From Paraconiothyrium sp. Pb-2020 (Eukaryota; Ascomycota; Dothideomycetes; Pleosporales; Didymosphaeriaceae), in NCBI GenBank assembly GCA_022419385.1, contig JAJUBI010000006.1, positions 3,162,001 through 3,226,000 on the forward strand: a DNA stretch of 64,000 bases. Reading direction: 5' to 3'. This document shows positions 9,561-21,664 of the stretch, one piece after another. Numbering within the stretch: the first letter of the stretch is position 1; every line of letters starts with the position of its first letter. Made by a program: the position numbers and the translations under genes. A model generated the notes under the pieces. The model was not told the origin of the DNA. It ran no database searches and saw nothing but the letters and a program-made list of their open reading frames with translations.

Positions 9561-10235
9561 ACCCCAAAGAGCATGAGCCAAGTGTCGCGAGGATCGTTAG
9601 CTTGGAGCCCGTGCCTGAGGTGTGCACGCTAAGGTGTGCTGAGAAGATCCTACTTATCTCCTTCAGAGTGAGTGTACGCATACCCAGAACCTGTTGCCGC
9701 TCGATTTCGGCGTACTGGATCTGAGCCCACTTAGGTGCCATCTTGTTCGCTATCGCTCCCAGAAAGCCAAGTACAGCGATCTCTCCTTCAAGTTCCGGGA
9801 TCCTGTACTGGGCGGCCAGCATGTACAGAGCACGCGGTGGTTAAAGCCGACGTTGGTGTCACCATAGCCTTCTTTTGGTGTGCTGTGGAAGCAACCTTCA
9901 ACCCCCATCGAATCACCTCATCTTGCACGAGCGCTACCTGAAAGCACATGCAGAACAAGCCGCAAAGGGTGTTGTGGAAGCGAACATGATAGCCCGTGGA
10001 TCGATGACACGGGAGACCACGCCCTTAGTATGACTTTGTGAGTTCTATGGGAACAGTACGAGTAGTACTAGGGGGTGCCAGATAAGTGATGAGTGAAGCG
10101 GGGGTGCAACAATTCGTGCGCGCTACTGGTACCTCAACACAAGCTGCTGAGCGAACAAAAGAAGTCACTAAGATTGAAAAGTCAAGGTAGATTATTGAAA
10201 AGGGTGTATCTATGCTCTTTATGTGCGATACCTTC

Positions 10236-10354
10236 ACATACGACCATAGGACACTGAAAACTAGGCTTCCCGTCCGCTCAGCCATATATAAGCAGTGTAC
10301 CGGCGGATTAGTAGTTGCGTGGGTGACCAGCAGCGAATACCCGCTGTTGTATGT
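10236..10354 (+). rRNA. 5S ribosomal RNA gene, 119 nt
   Basis: The 5' end ACATACGAC pairs with the 3' end GTTGTATGT (one G-U pair) to form helix I. ACACTG (10251 region) pairs with CAGTGT for helix II, and GGCT with AGCC closes helix III. The internal control region (GGATTAGTAGTT and GGGTGACC) and the CAGCGAATACCCGCTG arm are present. A run of five T directly after the gene serves as the pol III terminator. Length and structure match fungal 5S rRNA. A few loop and stem positions differ from the consensus I remember (for example GCG instead of GGG before TGGGTGACC), so this could be a variant or slightly decayed copy. It sits alone, as expected for dispersed 5S genes of filamentous ascomycetes. 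Confidence 0.9.
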
Positions 10355-12316
10355 TTTTCTTGTTGCAGATTTTTGCGGGTGGGTGGGTCCCGAGGATTAG
10401 CGCAACAGTCCTTGACTACCGAGCGAACCATGGTGACGATGGGTGATACCGACTATGATATAATTTTATTGACCTCTGGTTTAATTGTTTCGGGAAGCAA
10501 GGGTAAATTTGACCACTCCGTGATGAATCTTCACCCTATGCTACCTTCCTGTTCTGCCGCTCCTTACAAACAGACTATCCACCCCTTTCCAACAAGGTAC
10601 GCTGAAGTCCGCTGATTGGCCTGTTGTACACAATTGCACCTTGACGATATCTAAGCAGAGTATATTTATCAACTTCATACATACGTACTATGCCAGCCCA
10701 AAAGGGAGAGGAAACAATAGTCCCCGAAGCCCGAAGTAGTCCTAGTCGATCCCACACTTCTGGATAATTCCCTCCTTCAGAAATTAATAATGGCCAATAC
10801 CCTAAATCATTGAGCTTTTCAATATCTTATGCCAGGTGATTTCACTCGCTCTACCAATAGGTCTCTCCTACCTAGCATAAGAATCCTAATGTAGTCAGAC
10901 TCATATCATCCTTTTCAGATCTTCGTCATGGAGTTCATATAGCCTGATAAGGCCTTGAAGGCTGAGGGCAAAGTATTACCCCTTGTGTGCTTGCCGAACT
11001 AGGTGTTGAATCTGAAAATATGTGCCCAACTGGCTAGGTCGCCTAGACGTCATAGTCATGCGGACGCCGAACTGAACTTGGATTCTGTTATTCAAGTCAC
11101 TAAAGATATCGATGACGAAGTTATATTCGAGGGCGTTCAGAGAGGCCATGGCTGACGTTACTGCGGGGCGAATCGAGACAGAGAAACGCATAGTGAGGAT
11201 TACAACTTTGTATGGTCTGCATCGTCCAAGAGCAAGGCAGATGGGAAGAAGTAAACTATATGAGGTCATGGCTGATATCCTGTTTATTCAGAGAGACGGA
11301 GAATAAGTGTATGTACTTGAGCTTAGTGAAATCCATGTGCGATTGACTTATGTGTCTATAAGTTGCCTTCTGTGACTGTGATCTACACATGCTGACCTCA
11401 CCACCCGTCCCCCCCCCCTTGTGCACGGGTTTTGGGAAGGATCAAGTCATGTTCGGGCTGTAACATAACTGGCTTGTACTAAACCTCTGCCCTGTACACA
11501 ACTCAGCGAGCATACGTGGTCAGGATTGTAGTACTCCTCTATCACTCACCTATAGGATGTTGATGCTGACGAGGCCTACACCGCACGATGCACAATTTAC
11601 TAAGTAGGGAAGAGATTTTCACTTACATAAATGACACTTCGACATCGATGGAAAAAACATTAGTGTCCGAATTTGGCCTCTTACAGTGCGTTATCTATAT
11701 AGCACTTGCGCACACATAAATGGGTGCAAAGACCTGTCTGCAAAACTGTAAATTCAGTACATTGGGAATTCAAGACTCGAGGTCTTGCATTACTCAACTT
11801 AGAAGGTCTCCGACTGTTGATCGAGCATTTTTGATTTTCGTTGCTGTTGTGGAAGCTAGTGAAGGTGCGTTTTATTAGATCAGATTCACGAGAAGTACGC
11901 ATGATTTTTAACATAGAGAGTGACATGTACTATTGTGCCATTTTAACATTTGTGGTTCTCATGTCAGATCGTGCGTGGCAAAATTCTATTCAGAAGAGTG
12001 AAATAGTGTAATGTGATTGTGATACACGATGTTTATTCCATACAAAGATGCGCAAACCCTGATAAAAGGCACCCATCTCAACCATAAGTGTGCAATGATT
12101 TCCTGGAAGTGAACATTTGCACAGTGAGCTGAATGAGACGGCCAGATGCTCAAATCCAGATCCACTTCACCTGAAGAGGTCGCCATTGTAGCCGCTTGAT
12201 TCTTGCTCACATTATGCTTACGAACCTGTCAAATGTCGAAGCTCCCGTTCGTTTGTGAGTGTTCTTCCACTCCCGTTTTAAACATTGCAGCAGGATCCTC
12301 AGATTCCATCAAACCC
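10355..12316. other. Long gene-free stretch
   Basis: Apart from the 5S terminator T-run at the left end and a C-run at 11409-11418, nothing recognisable was seen. Open frames are short, lack family resemblance and lie on both strands at random. Confidence 0.5.
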
Positions 12317-12811
12317 CTACACCTGAACGAACTCCCACACTAGTCCATGCTTGACCGGAGCATCCGCCTTGCACAACTTCTGCAATCCATTCTCGTGCTT
12401 GATCTTAACCGGCCACAGCTTCTCCCAATGTGTCATAAGCAGCACATAACCCCCCTCCGGCGTCATCCTCACACAGAAGTTCTCCCAGCCCTGATGACGC
12501 GCGACCGTGGCGTGCAAGGTGCCTGCGAGGTCATGACCAAGAAATTTGCCTGCTGCGACGTTCTTGAATCCGAGCCAACCGTGCTTCTCATGGCAGGTCC
12601 AGTGATGGGCGGAGCCACGGGTACCAGCGGGGCGGAGGCACGCGTTTCCATTGAGAAGGGTGAGTAGGTGACCTGACTTAGTCTCACGGATGATGAAGGT
12701 CTTGCCTGGCTGCGGAACCGAAGATGTAAGATGATTGACGACTTGTTCCTTTTTGGCCGTACTCGTCCGCGGTGTAAAGATTGTGGTATCGTCGGTCGAG
12801 GTAGCGGTCAT
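12317..12811 (-). CDS. Hypothetical protein, 164 aa, single exon
   Basis: ATG at 12811 to TAG at 12317-12319, no intron needed. After a Thr/Ser-rich start of about 30 residues the protein carries a compact domain beginning GKTFIIRETKSGHLLTLLNG. The repeating pattern of short beta strands, with Trp/Gly turns such as HHWTCHEKHGWLGFKN and a final GLVWEFVQV, resembles beta-trefoil proteins of the fascin or ricin type. That is an impression from strand pattern, not an established match. There is no signal peptide, so it is probably cytosolic. It is followed downstream on the same strand by gene-free DNA; the upstream spacer has a CACGTGAC box at 13038-13045. Function unknown. Confidence 0.65.
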   Translation of the reverse strand: MTATSTDDTTIFTPRTSTAKKEQVVNHLTSSVPQPGKTFIIRETKSGHLLTLLNGNACLRPAGTRGSAHHWTCHEKHGWLGFKNVAAGKFLGHDLAGTLHATVARHQGWENFCVRMTPEGGYVLLMTHWEKLWPVKIKHENGLQKLCKADAPVKHGLVWEFVQV

Positions 12812-13696
12812 CGCCTCAAGCGGATGCCGAACCTTTCTCGCGACTGGCTGGCTTAAGGATGCGTAGAAACATCGCGTGGACTGCGAATTAGCCGATAGTC
12901 CACACTGACTCGGAGGGAGACTATGAACAAGAACAGACCACCGCTAGAATTGAGCAGACGGTGAGGTGAAGGTGGGTGGACAGCAAGCGTTGGGTTTCAC
13001 GATAACGAACTGTCCATGGTTGCGGGTGGCGCGCGAGCACGTGACTGTTTCACGCATTTGTTGACAGTGTACTCCTGAATGTCCCACGACAGGACGGCGC
13101 GCGTCAAGGTATTGAGTCGAAGCTCCGCTACCTCAAATATATGTCAATCATCGATCTCTAAATCAGGTCAATGTGTGATTGGTTGAAGGATGAAGATTGT
13201 GCTCACGGTAAGAAAGTCGTACAGAATGTTATGGATGCTAAGATGCATCTTGGGGCGGGGGATGATTCATGAAAGTTGGTGAGAGCGGCGGCCGATAGAG
13301 GCCTGTAAGCCACCTTAGCTGGTTGTACGGTGGGAAGGTTGACGCGTATTTACCCTTGCAAAAGTGGCTTCACAAGCTCGCCGGTAGATCACCATTCTTT
13401 GTCACGTAGTAAGAAAGCTTGATCGCAATATAGTTTCGATTATCTATCAACACTACATCACAAATGAGAACATGCTAGGAAACGAGGGTCATTATCCATG
13501 TCGGGCGTGGAAACCCCAAAAGACATCCGCGATCAAGAGCCATCTGCTCGAACCGACATTTTCTTGCTCTGGTTGCCTGCTTGAGGAACTTTTGTCGTGA
13601 TGGTATACAGCGACCAGCGATCATGAGCAGACCCGAAACCGCTCTTTGCCCACAAGCCGCGAATAAAGGAAATCTAGTGCTTTTATCACTTTTCCT
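12812..13696. other. Spacer between the 164-aa protein gene and eEF2
   Basis: It contains the upstream region of the 164-aa gene (with CACGTGAC at 13038-13045) and the 3' region of eEF2. No gene seen. Confidence 0.5.
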
Positions 13697-16569
13697 CTAT
13701 AGCTTGTCATAGTACTACAAAGAGAATTAGCATACTGATTTCCATCAAAGGAAGGAGCAAAACTTACGTTGTCAACACCCGGTACCTCAACCTTGATACC
13801 CTTCCTCTTACGCATGTCGGCAACAATCTTACCGGGCATGGTGGTGTTGTCAAGTGGCGAGCCACCCTGGAGAACCTGCCAATGGTCGAAAACCATTTGA
13901 GGGAAGGCCTGTCCGGCAGTGTTTGATCGGAGATCGGCAGTGAAACCGAAAGACTCGTTGACGGGAAGGTATGCCTTGACGTTGAAGAGAGGAGTACCAA
14001 CACGCTGGTTCTCCTCGAAGACGTGACCACGTCTCCGGGTAAGCACACCGTAGATACCACCCATGGCCTGCTCGGGCACCTGGATCTCGACGAGGTAGAC
14101 GGGTTCCTGCAGAGCAGGCTCGGCAAGGAGAGCAGCGGCGTACAGGACACGACGAGCAGTAGGGATGATCTGACCACCACCACGGTGAATGGCATCAGCG
14201 TGGAGGGTAACATCCTGGATGTTGAAGCGGATGGAACGCATGGGCTCCTCAGCAACAGGACCTTCCTTGGTGGCCCACTGGAAACCAGAGACAACAGAAT
14301 CCTTGATTTCGTTCAAGTACTGCACAGCCTTGGTCTGGTCAACGAGCAAGTTGGCACCAGTGGTATCAGGACCGAAGCACCAAATCTTACGGGCATCGGT
14401 GACATCCCAGCCGTGCTCATCGGCAAGGATACGGGCACGAGCCTTGAAATCGTCACGGGGGCCGATCTTGCCTTGCTCAATGGCCTGGGAGACCTCCTCG
14501 TCCAAAGGCTCCGCAATGACGTAGAGACGGTTGTGCTTGTTCGGCGACTTGGACAGGGCAGTGATGCTGGACTTGCCATTGACAGTCTCACGGTACTGGA
14601 CGACGGGGTCGGAGATACGGAGAGGAACACCGGCGTGATCCTCCTCAAGATCCTTCAAGCAAATCTCCAAGTGGAGCTCACCAGCACCAGCAACGACGTG
14701 CTCACCGGAGTCGGAGATGTAGGTCAGGACGCAAGGGTCGGACTTGGACAGACGCTTAAGACCTTCGACAAGCTTGGGAAGATCCTGGGCATTCTTGACC
14801 TCGACGGAACGCTGGACGACGGGGGAGACAGAGAACTTCATAACCTTGAGGTTGTGAGCAGTCTCATTGGTGGTAAGAGTACCAGACTTAAGCAAGAACT
14901 GGTCAACACCGACAAGACCAAGAATGTTACCGGCGGGCACATCCTCAATGGGCTCGATGAAACGACCCATCATGAGAATGGTACGCTGGATAGCCTTGAT
15001 AAACAGGTCCTCCTTCTTTCCGGGGACGTAGTTAGGACCCTGGATGCGGACCTTAAGACCGGACTTGACGGTACCGGAGAAGACACGACCGAAGGCGTAG
15101 AAACGACCCTTATCAGAGGTCGGCACCATCTTGGAGACGTACAACATGAGGGGACCCTTGGGATCACAGTCGCGGATACCAATGGCGTTGACGTCGTCGT
15201 GAGGACCCTCGTAGAGAGTCTCCATGCGGTACTTCTGGGCAGTGACGGGAGAAGGAAGGTGGAGAATCATCATCTCGAGAAGAGCGTCAGCAGCCGGAAG
15301 GAACTTGCGCATGACAACCTTGAGGAGCTGCTTGCCCTCGAGGTCCTTCTCGTCGGCGGTGAGCTTGATCTCAAGCTTCTCGAGGAGAGTGGGGATCTCA
15401 TCGGTCTTGAAGTTCATGACAGCGTTGAAGATACGGAAAATGGGGTCCAAGATGAACTGGTTGAAGGCACGCTCAAGGGTCTTGCCCTCGTGAGTGCCGG
15501 TCTTGGTCCACTTCTTGGTCTTAGGGTTGAAGTAGTTGTCGCCCTGAATTTGTTAGATCGTTCCCAAGTCACCTTCATTTGCAAGAACTTACCCAGAGAC
15601 GCTCCATCATCTTGTTCTTGTCGACACCGAACTTCTTGGCATATCGCGAAGCGAATTGGCGGACGGTGAAGGCCCAGCCGTGGAGACCGGAACCGAAAGC
15701 GATAGTACCCTTGTCGGGGTACACCTGGACGTCACCGAGAGTCTTGTCGAAGTAAGTGGCGATAACGACGTTGACGGATTCGATGACACGGGAGAAGTTC
15801 TGGTACAGATCCTCCTTGGTAACCTGAAGCTCGAGAAGAGCACGGTCGACCTTGTTGATGATGACGACGGGCTTGATACGCTCACCAAGAGCCTGGCGAA
15901 GCACAGTCTCGGTCTGGACGCAGACACCTTCTACAGTGTCGACGACGACAAGGGCACCATCAGTGACACGGAGGGCAGCGGTGACCTCAGACGAGAAGTC
16001 AACGTGACCGGGCGAGTCGATCAAGTTGATCAAGAAGTCGTTCTTCTCGACCTTGACGGGGATATCCTTGAGGTCCTCCTCGTCCTGGAGTTGGGCGTAC
16101 AGGGAGATAGCGGTGGACTTGATCGTCACACCACGCTCCTGTTCGTCCGCTCGCGTGTCCGTAAACCGCGCTTCTCCAGCTTTCGCTGCGGAGATAATAC
16201 CGGCACGCTGGACGAGGGAGTCGGTGAGGGTAGACTTGCCGTGATCGACTGGGGTGAATTATTAGACGCATTTTCCACAGTGCGGGGCGACCGGGAGCAC
16301 TTACCGTGAGCAATAACGGACATGTTACGGATGTTGGCCGCTTTGTCCATGAGCTCACGGATCTGCCATGCTAGTTAGCCTTCATCCTTCTCTCCTTGCC
16401 TTCAGATATGTATTTTCGATTCGTTGCATGCGGGGCGCTACGTACCTCCTCGACGGTGAAGCTGGATGGCTGTTAGAATCATCCTCAAATAGGTGCCACA
16501 AGGGCGAAATGGTATCTCCTGCGCTCGCAAAGGCAAGCAGCAGCGATGGAGGTAGACTTACTTGACCAT
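13697..16569 (-). CDS. EFT1: Translation elongation factor eEF2
   Basis: Six exons: 16569-16562, 16461-16446, 16362-16305, 16248-15593, 15543-13768 and 13714-13697, giving 843 residues, the usual eEF2 length. The start MVNFTVEE is assembled from an 8-nt and a 16-nt exon, and the end YYDKL comes from an 18-nt exon. The G-domain motifs are AHVDHGKST (residues 26-34, rebuilt across an intron), DSPGHVDF and NKVD. The diphthamide loop DAIHRGGGQ places the modified His at residue 699. eEF2 is the GTPase that drives ribosomal translocation in the cytosol and is the target of diphthamide-directed toxins. Strong codon bias is shown by a long stop-free frame on the opposite strand, as expected of a highly expressed gene. 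All domains are intact and no lesion was seen. Confidence 0.97.
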
Positions 16570-18105
16570 GATGGCGGTGTTGTGGGTGGTTCTACTCGAA
16601 AATTCTCGTGTAAGAAATGCTCAAGTACCCCGCACCTGCGCTGGGGACTGTTGGAGTTGAAGAGGCGCTGGAATTGAAATCGAGAGCTCTGTTGGTGCAG
16701 ACCAAAGGCAGGCACGCTTTAAGAACCCCCGGGCGCAAAGTTGGCGGGCGAAGTGGTGGGCGAGAGCGAAGGTGGGCGGGCAGAGAGGAGTTTTGCAGGT
16801 GGTGCGGGCAAGGTGGGGCGTCGAGTGCGAGAGACTATCGCTTAATTCGAGATAGCGCGCGGTGTCAGTCGCCCGTACAGTGCCACCAAGGAGTCATCGT
16901 GGGATATTTGGTGAGGTTCAGTAACCATTAACCAGACAAAATGTCGCCCTTGAACTCCTTGGATGATTCGTTCTGTGACTCACAATAGTTCCTCCGTTCA
17001 CACAGCGACTGTGCTTTCTCTCATGACGCAGGAGCCCGAACTGCTCGATTGGGCAGCGCCGGACCGCCAGGGTCGCCATCATCATCCGACTCAGCAGCAG
17101 CTTATTGAGGCGCTCATTCCAAGAGTCATAAACTCATATGGGCCCGTGGGAACAGTCCCGAATCCACGCCAGTTCTATGGCAATTAACCATGACCTGAAG
17201 CCTTGACTGGCAGTTTTCTTGTGTCCGCTAGTCGCGGTACGAGTTATTCTCCAACTTGCGCCCCAATCTCCGCCCTTTTTCCCTGCCAGTTGTGTCGATC
17301 GAATTTTAGATCAAGCGAATAGACGGTCAACTTACTTGCTATGTATTTGTACATATCCTGGGTAAAGACTGAGTAGTTCCCAGTCCACTTAACACCTTAC
17401 ACTTTCTAATCCATTGTGCATATGCGCCTGCAACTGCGTGGAAAATACACGGAAGCGGTATAGTGTACTAGGTAGACTGAGATTACAAATGAGGAAAGTG
17501 CCTCGGAGATAAGTCGCGGATAGCGGAGGCTTTGCAGGTGGCGCTCTGAGAAGCATAATGGAGTCGAAGAACGATACTCCGAGGCGCTACTTTGCTGTGC
17601 ACTGTACGCTCGATTTACAAAGTGTAGTACACGTTTACCGACATTACCTTTGTGTGACACAGGATACCTCCCTACTATGGTAGAAGCAATAAACCCGTAG
17701 TCTGCGTAGTGGCAAAAGCTATCAACATGAAACGTTCACCTAAGTACAGCAGGTCGAGAAAGATCGTGTTTTTTTGAACTCATCCACCCTCACATATATG
17801 AGATCGTGAGCTATCATACAGTGCCGTAGAAATACCGACATGCCATGAAACATGGAAAAAATAATTCATCCGCCCCGAAGAAGATGGTATCTTATAGACA
17901 ACCATAGATGTGCATGCCACCAACGCCACTTTTTGTGTCCAGTATGCAAAGAAATACACCGTCCCATATTCGGAGCCGCTCTTAAGCAGATGCCTGGGAT
18001 GATGTCAAGTCGTACCGAAGCGAGAACAAGTTCTTCGTCGGTAGGATGAGTCGGGAAGGCGCGGCCTCGTATGATGTGAATGTCCTTAGAACACATGTTG
18101 TACTT
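16570..18105. other. Spacer between eEF2 start and La protein end
   Basis: It contains the eEF2 promoter region on the left and the 3' region of the La gene on the right. Several short frames were inspected and none looks like a gene. Confidence 0.5.
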
Positions 18106-19495
18106 CTACGCGTCCTCCTTGACCTCGAGCTTGGAGCGCTTGGGGCTTCCAGTGCGCTCAGAGGCCTCGTTGTCGTCGCGGCTGCGCTTCTTAGAATCAC
18201 GATCGCGGTCCTGGAAGTTATCCCGGCGTTTCTTCCAATCATCATTGTCGGCAGAGCCGTCGCGGTCGTGGCGGTCGCGACGATCCCGGCGGTCGTCACG
18301 ACGGTCATCACGGCCACGACCTCCTCGTCCACCGCGGCCTCGTCCCCGGCCTCCCCGACCTCCCCGACCACCGCGGTCGCCACGGAACCCGCCGCGGCCT
18401 CGTCCACGACCGCTGTTGTTGCGCTCTTCCTCCGTCTTGAGCCACTCTGGAGTAATACCCTTCTCCTTGCACTTCATCTCGCTGTAGTCTTTCTTGGACA
18501 TGATGGTGAGCTCGTTGTCGTTGTACTTGGGCTTGGGCTCAAGAGCAAGGAACTGGGTCGCGGACTCTTCGTTGTCGAATTCGACAAAGACGCTACCCTT
18601 CCACGTGCCATCTTCTTCGCGGCGCTTGCGGACCATGACAGAGCCGTAAGGTCGGAAGAATTGCTCAAGCGGGATCTGTCCGACATCTTCACCCTCGGCA
18701 GCGAAACCCTTCACGTAGACGCAATTCTCCAGCTTGTTGAGACTCTTCTTGTAGATGCGGCTGAAAAGCTCTTCGACGGTGGGCGGGTACTCAGCGTCGC
18801 CGTCGTGCTTGGGCACAGCCAAAGGCTCCTTGCGCTTGACGGCTTCTTTGCCATTGCCGGCGAACTCTCCGTCGTCCACCACCACAAGGTCCTCGCTCTC
18901 ACGAAGCGCGTTCACAATTGCAGAGTAGGGCACAAAGCGACGCATGCGCTTGAACTGGCTAATGTGCTTAATTGAGACGGGCGCGTTGCGAGGGCCTTCG
19001 ATTTGTTTGAAGAGATGCTCGTCAGTCGACAAATTGGCAATAGAGAAGTAGAATTCAACCTGCGCATGTTAGGAGAAATACTCCATCAATTGAGCCGGTG
19101 ACTCACTTGTTGCCTGATCTCGTTTGGGTCATCCGACTCGGGCAGGTTCTCGAACTCGTCGTTGCGCCTGTGCAAATGTGAGTAGATATTATCTCGGTTA
19201 ACGACGCGAAGACAACGCACTTGCGGAACTGCCTGTTGCCTCCGAAACCTCCTCGACCGCGCCCGCGCCTGTTCTCGGAGTTGCGACCATTTGAGCGGTC
19301 ATCCTTCTCTTTAGTGGACGACTCGCCCTCGTTACCCGCCTCAGCAGTTCCATTGGTAGTCTTCTTGTCGCCAGAATCTACGCTCTCGGTAGCATCGGGT
19401 TTTGCGACAGCATGAACATCAGTGGACTCGGTGCTCTTGGTGACCTCGGCGGGGTTGGTCGCGGGCGCCTCGGCGGCGGGCTGAGTGTCGGCCAT
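18106..19495 (-). CDS. LHP1: La protein (Lhp1-type RNA chaperone)
   Basis: Three exons: 19495-19221, 19167-19107 and 19059-18106, giving 429 residues. An acidic/Thr-rich N-terminus and an RGRGRGGFGG patch precede the La motif (about residues 100-185; IRQQVEFYFSIANLSTDEHL spans the second splice junction). An RRM follows at about residues 224-285, with NCVYVKGF as RNP2-like and GSVFVEFDN as RNP1-like. The C-terminus is an RGG-rich tract followed by an R/D-rich tract and a basic SPKRSKLE end that could act as a nuclear signal. La binds the 3' UUU-OH of new pol III transcripts (tRNA and 5S precursors) and protects them. Fungal Lhp1 of yeast is shorter; the RGG and R/D tail is an addition common in filamentous fungi. 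The gene is divergent from uS4m. Confidence 0.93.
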
Positions 19496-19780
19496 TTTTC
19501 GCTGCGGTGCAGCTGTAGATATGTGATTGGGGTGTAATCAACGGGTGTTTGAAGCTACAAGCAGGAAGAAGCTCTAAGATTGTGCAGATATATCACAACT
19601 TTATGTGAGTGGTGGGAGGAAAAAGTGAGTTCGCGCAGCGCTAGCGGGGGGCATGGGTAGCTCCTGCCTTTATTTTTTAAGATGGTCCGTGCTCTGAGCC
19701 AGCGTCCGTGTCCGTACTGTCGAAGGTGAACATAACGCACTCGATCCTTTCTATTGTTCATCGATCGCCCGTCGCCCACC
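19496..19780. promoter_or_regulatory. Shared upstream region of the La and uS4m genes
   Basis: Only 285 bp separate the two ATGs, which point away from each other, so both promoters must lie here or overlap the neighbouring 5' ends. No TATA box is obvious. Confidence 0.5.
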
Positions 19781-21176
19781 ATGAGGAAGAAGCCGAGATT
19801 TCATTCGCTAAAGAAGCTAGTTAGTCACAATGGACCTCAGATGAATCCACGCCCGGATATCACTGACATAGCAATAGAAAGTCAGACAGGACTGGTCACG
19901 TTGGTCGCTCTACAGCATATCGCAATTGAGGCCTCCTAATACGACGTCGAAGACATACTTTCAGCAGAAATGGACAGCCAAGTCAGACACGCGCGCGTAC
20001 CACGGCGAGCAGATTCGGGAGAAGAAGTGGAAGCGTCTCTTCAGGAGAAATCTACCCGCGGTGGTTCCGATGGATCACAGATACTTGGCTAGATACGATG
20101 GTTCGGAACAAGCTGCTGGACGAGGTGCTGGCGCAGATTCGCAAGATAAGACGCGCACACCGCCGCAGACGCCGTACATGCAGATGACATACTATCCAAT
20201 CGAGCGACGACTGGATTCAGCTATCTTCAGGGCACTGTTCGCAAGTAGCGTACGCCAGGCGAGACAATTCGTCGTACACGGGCTGGTCAGGGTCAACGGC
20301 AAGAAGGTACGCATGTTCCATAATTCTTCAGACTCGTGTCAGAATGAGCAGGCTTGAGATACGCGCGGCCATTGCAAGAGCTAATACAACAATCAGATGC
20401 CATACCCCGGATATATGCTCAACCCAGGCGACATGTTTCAAGTCGAGCCCTCATCCGTCATGTTCGCCACCGGCGCCCAGAAATCCCGCTCCTCCACCGC
20501 CCGCAAAGTCGCCAAAGAAAAAGCCGCTCAGCGTGCCCAAGCCCGCGAAGAGCACCCAGCGCCTGCACACAATCCCAATCAAAAAGCCGAGCCCATCGCT
20601 ACCCGCGAAGAGCCTACACCTAAAGAGCTTAAAGAGCACATGCAATCCCTCATGGTGGATGTCGAAAACGTCCTCAACGAAGATGTCGGTGCAAAAGACA
20701 AGCAGAAGTTCCGCGCCTTCCGTCAGACCGTGCGCAAGGCTGTGAGTCTCTGGAGCAAAGCCACACCCGACACCGTTGCCACGCTAGACACTCAGTTCAC
20801 GTTCCTCAAAGACGCGCTGAATGCCCGTCGGGCAGCGCAGACGTCCGAGCCGGCCGAGGAAGAAGCCACACCGATGATGTCCCCTGAAGACCAAAAGAAG
20901 CTAAAGGATGCGTTCGAGAAGCTGAAGCTGGAGCACGAACACACTTCCACGTGGAACAAGCGCGATGCTTCCGCCCCGTATGCTACCCCCTGGCGGCCAC
21001 GAGATTACATGGCCGCGTTTGCATTCATACCACGGTACTTGGAGGTCAACCAGAATATTTGTGCGGCGGTGTACCTGAGACATCCGGTTGCGCGTCCGGG
21101 TCTATCGGAGGTGCCGACGCCGTTCTCTATCGAGACGGGACAGCTGGCGTTTAACTGGTACTTGAGGAGGCGGTAA
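19781..21176 (+). CDS. NAM9: Mitochondrial small-subunit ribosomal protein uS4m (NAM9-like)
   Basis: Three exons: 19781-19819, 19878-20306 and 20397-21176, giving 415 residues. Exon 1 encodes MRKKPRFHSLKKL; joining to exon 2 gives the family-typical KVRQDW start. The segment TYFQQKWTAKSDTRAYHGEQ follows. An S4 RNA-binding domain lies around residues 120-170 (RRLDSAIFRALFASSVRQAR, then FVVHGLVRVNGKK, then the exon-3 MPYPGYMLNPGD). A long Lys/Glu/Ala-rich insert of about 170 residues precedes a conserved C-terminal block (PWRPRDYMAAFAFIPRYLEV and FSIETGQLAFNWYLRRR). In yeast this protein binds 15S rRNA and is needed for mitochondrial translation. The insert is longer than in bacterial S4 but usual for fungal homologues. 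Intron 1 starts within 40 bases of the ATG. Confidence 0.92.
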
Positions 21177-21664
21177 AGAGAACTTTTTGCAGGGAGAGAT
21201 GCTGGTGTGGCGAATTGTAGCATATGTGTAGATATCGCATGGAGCAAACATTTTGTACATTACGTTGTATCGGACACAATAGACAGAGCATCTGGAGGCA
21301 CGTTTTTGTTGTTCGAAGGCTCCGCGTTCTTAACCCGCGGCCTGTATTCATATGCATGTCTACTCTACTTCGACATAGATATATATACTACATCACATCA
21401 CAGTGATTATTATTAGTGGGGGAGCCCAAGTCTCGCCCGTTCCTTCTCGCTCGTTGCTTTTGCGAGATGCATGAGAGGAATCATGCTACAGGCATCGTAC
21501 AATGCATGAAATGTCAACAGGAAACGACAGCATGTGGGAATCTGTACGCCAAACCAACACCGAGCCGGATAAAACATATGAACGAGCCAAAAATGAGAAC
21601 AGTGCGGCGGCGCATCCGTTTAAAAACACCTCAAGCATAAAGACAAGACGAAGACAGCCTGCGA
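21177..21664. other. Convergent 3' spacer
   Basis: The 3' regions of uS4m and of the proline-rich membrane protein gene meet here. No gene seen. Confidence 0.5.

Larger units (their letters stand above)
8040..9940. mobile_element. Mosaic of degraded transposon-derived sequence
   Basis: This stretch contains coding remnants on both strands with no intact gene. On the plus strand 8222-8460 encodes a basic, Pro/Glu-rich stretch with the AT-hook-like motif RKRGRGRPRKNP. Bases 8461-8640 are a TA-rich patch. Bases 8915-9088 encode an open frame of about 57 codons (GNEIKKARTAIRVMLKLYKD at its start) after a TTTTGCAG acceptor-like site. On the minus strand 9146-9560 encodes the end of a copia-type polyprotein (separate entry), and further minus-strand fragments continue to about 9822. 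No long terminal repeats could be paired by eye. The fragments appear to come from more than one insertion. Confidence 0.55.

Noticed and set aside
11409..11418. C-run as a regulatory element
   Set aside because: It is a simple homopolymer without a neighbouring gene or paired motif.
14023..15669. Plus-strand open frame of 548 codons opposite eEF2
   Set aside because: It is the mirror frame of a codon-biased, perfectly conserved eEF2 gene; its own translation is low in complexity and has no family features.
18046..18975. Plus-strand open frame of 309 codons opposite La
   Set aside because: It lies entirely over the La coding exons and reflects Arg/Gly codon use of the RGG tail.
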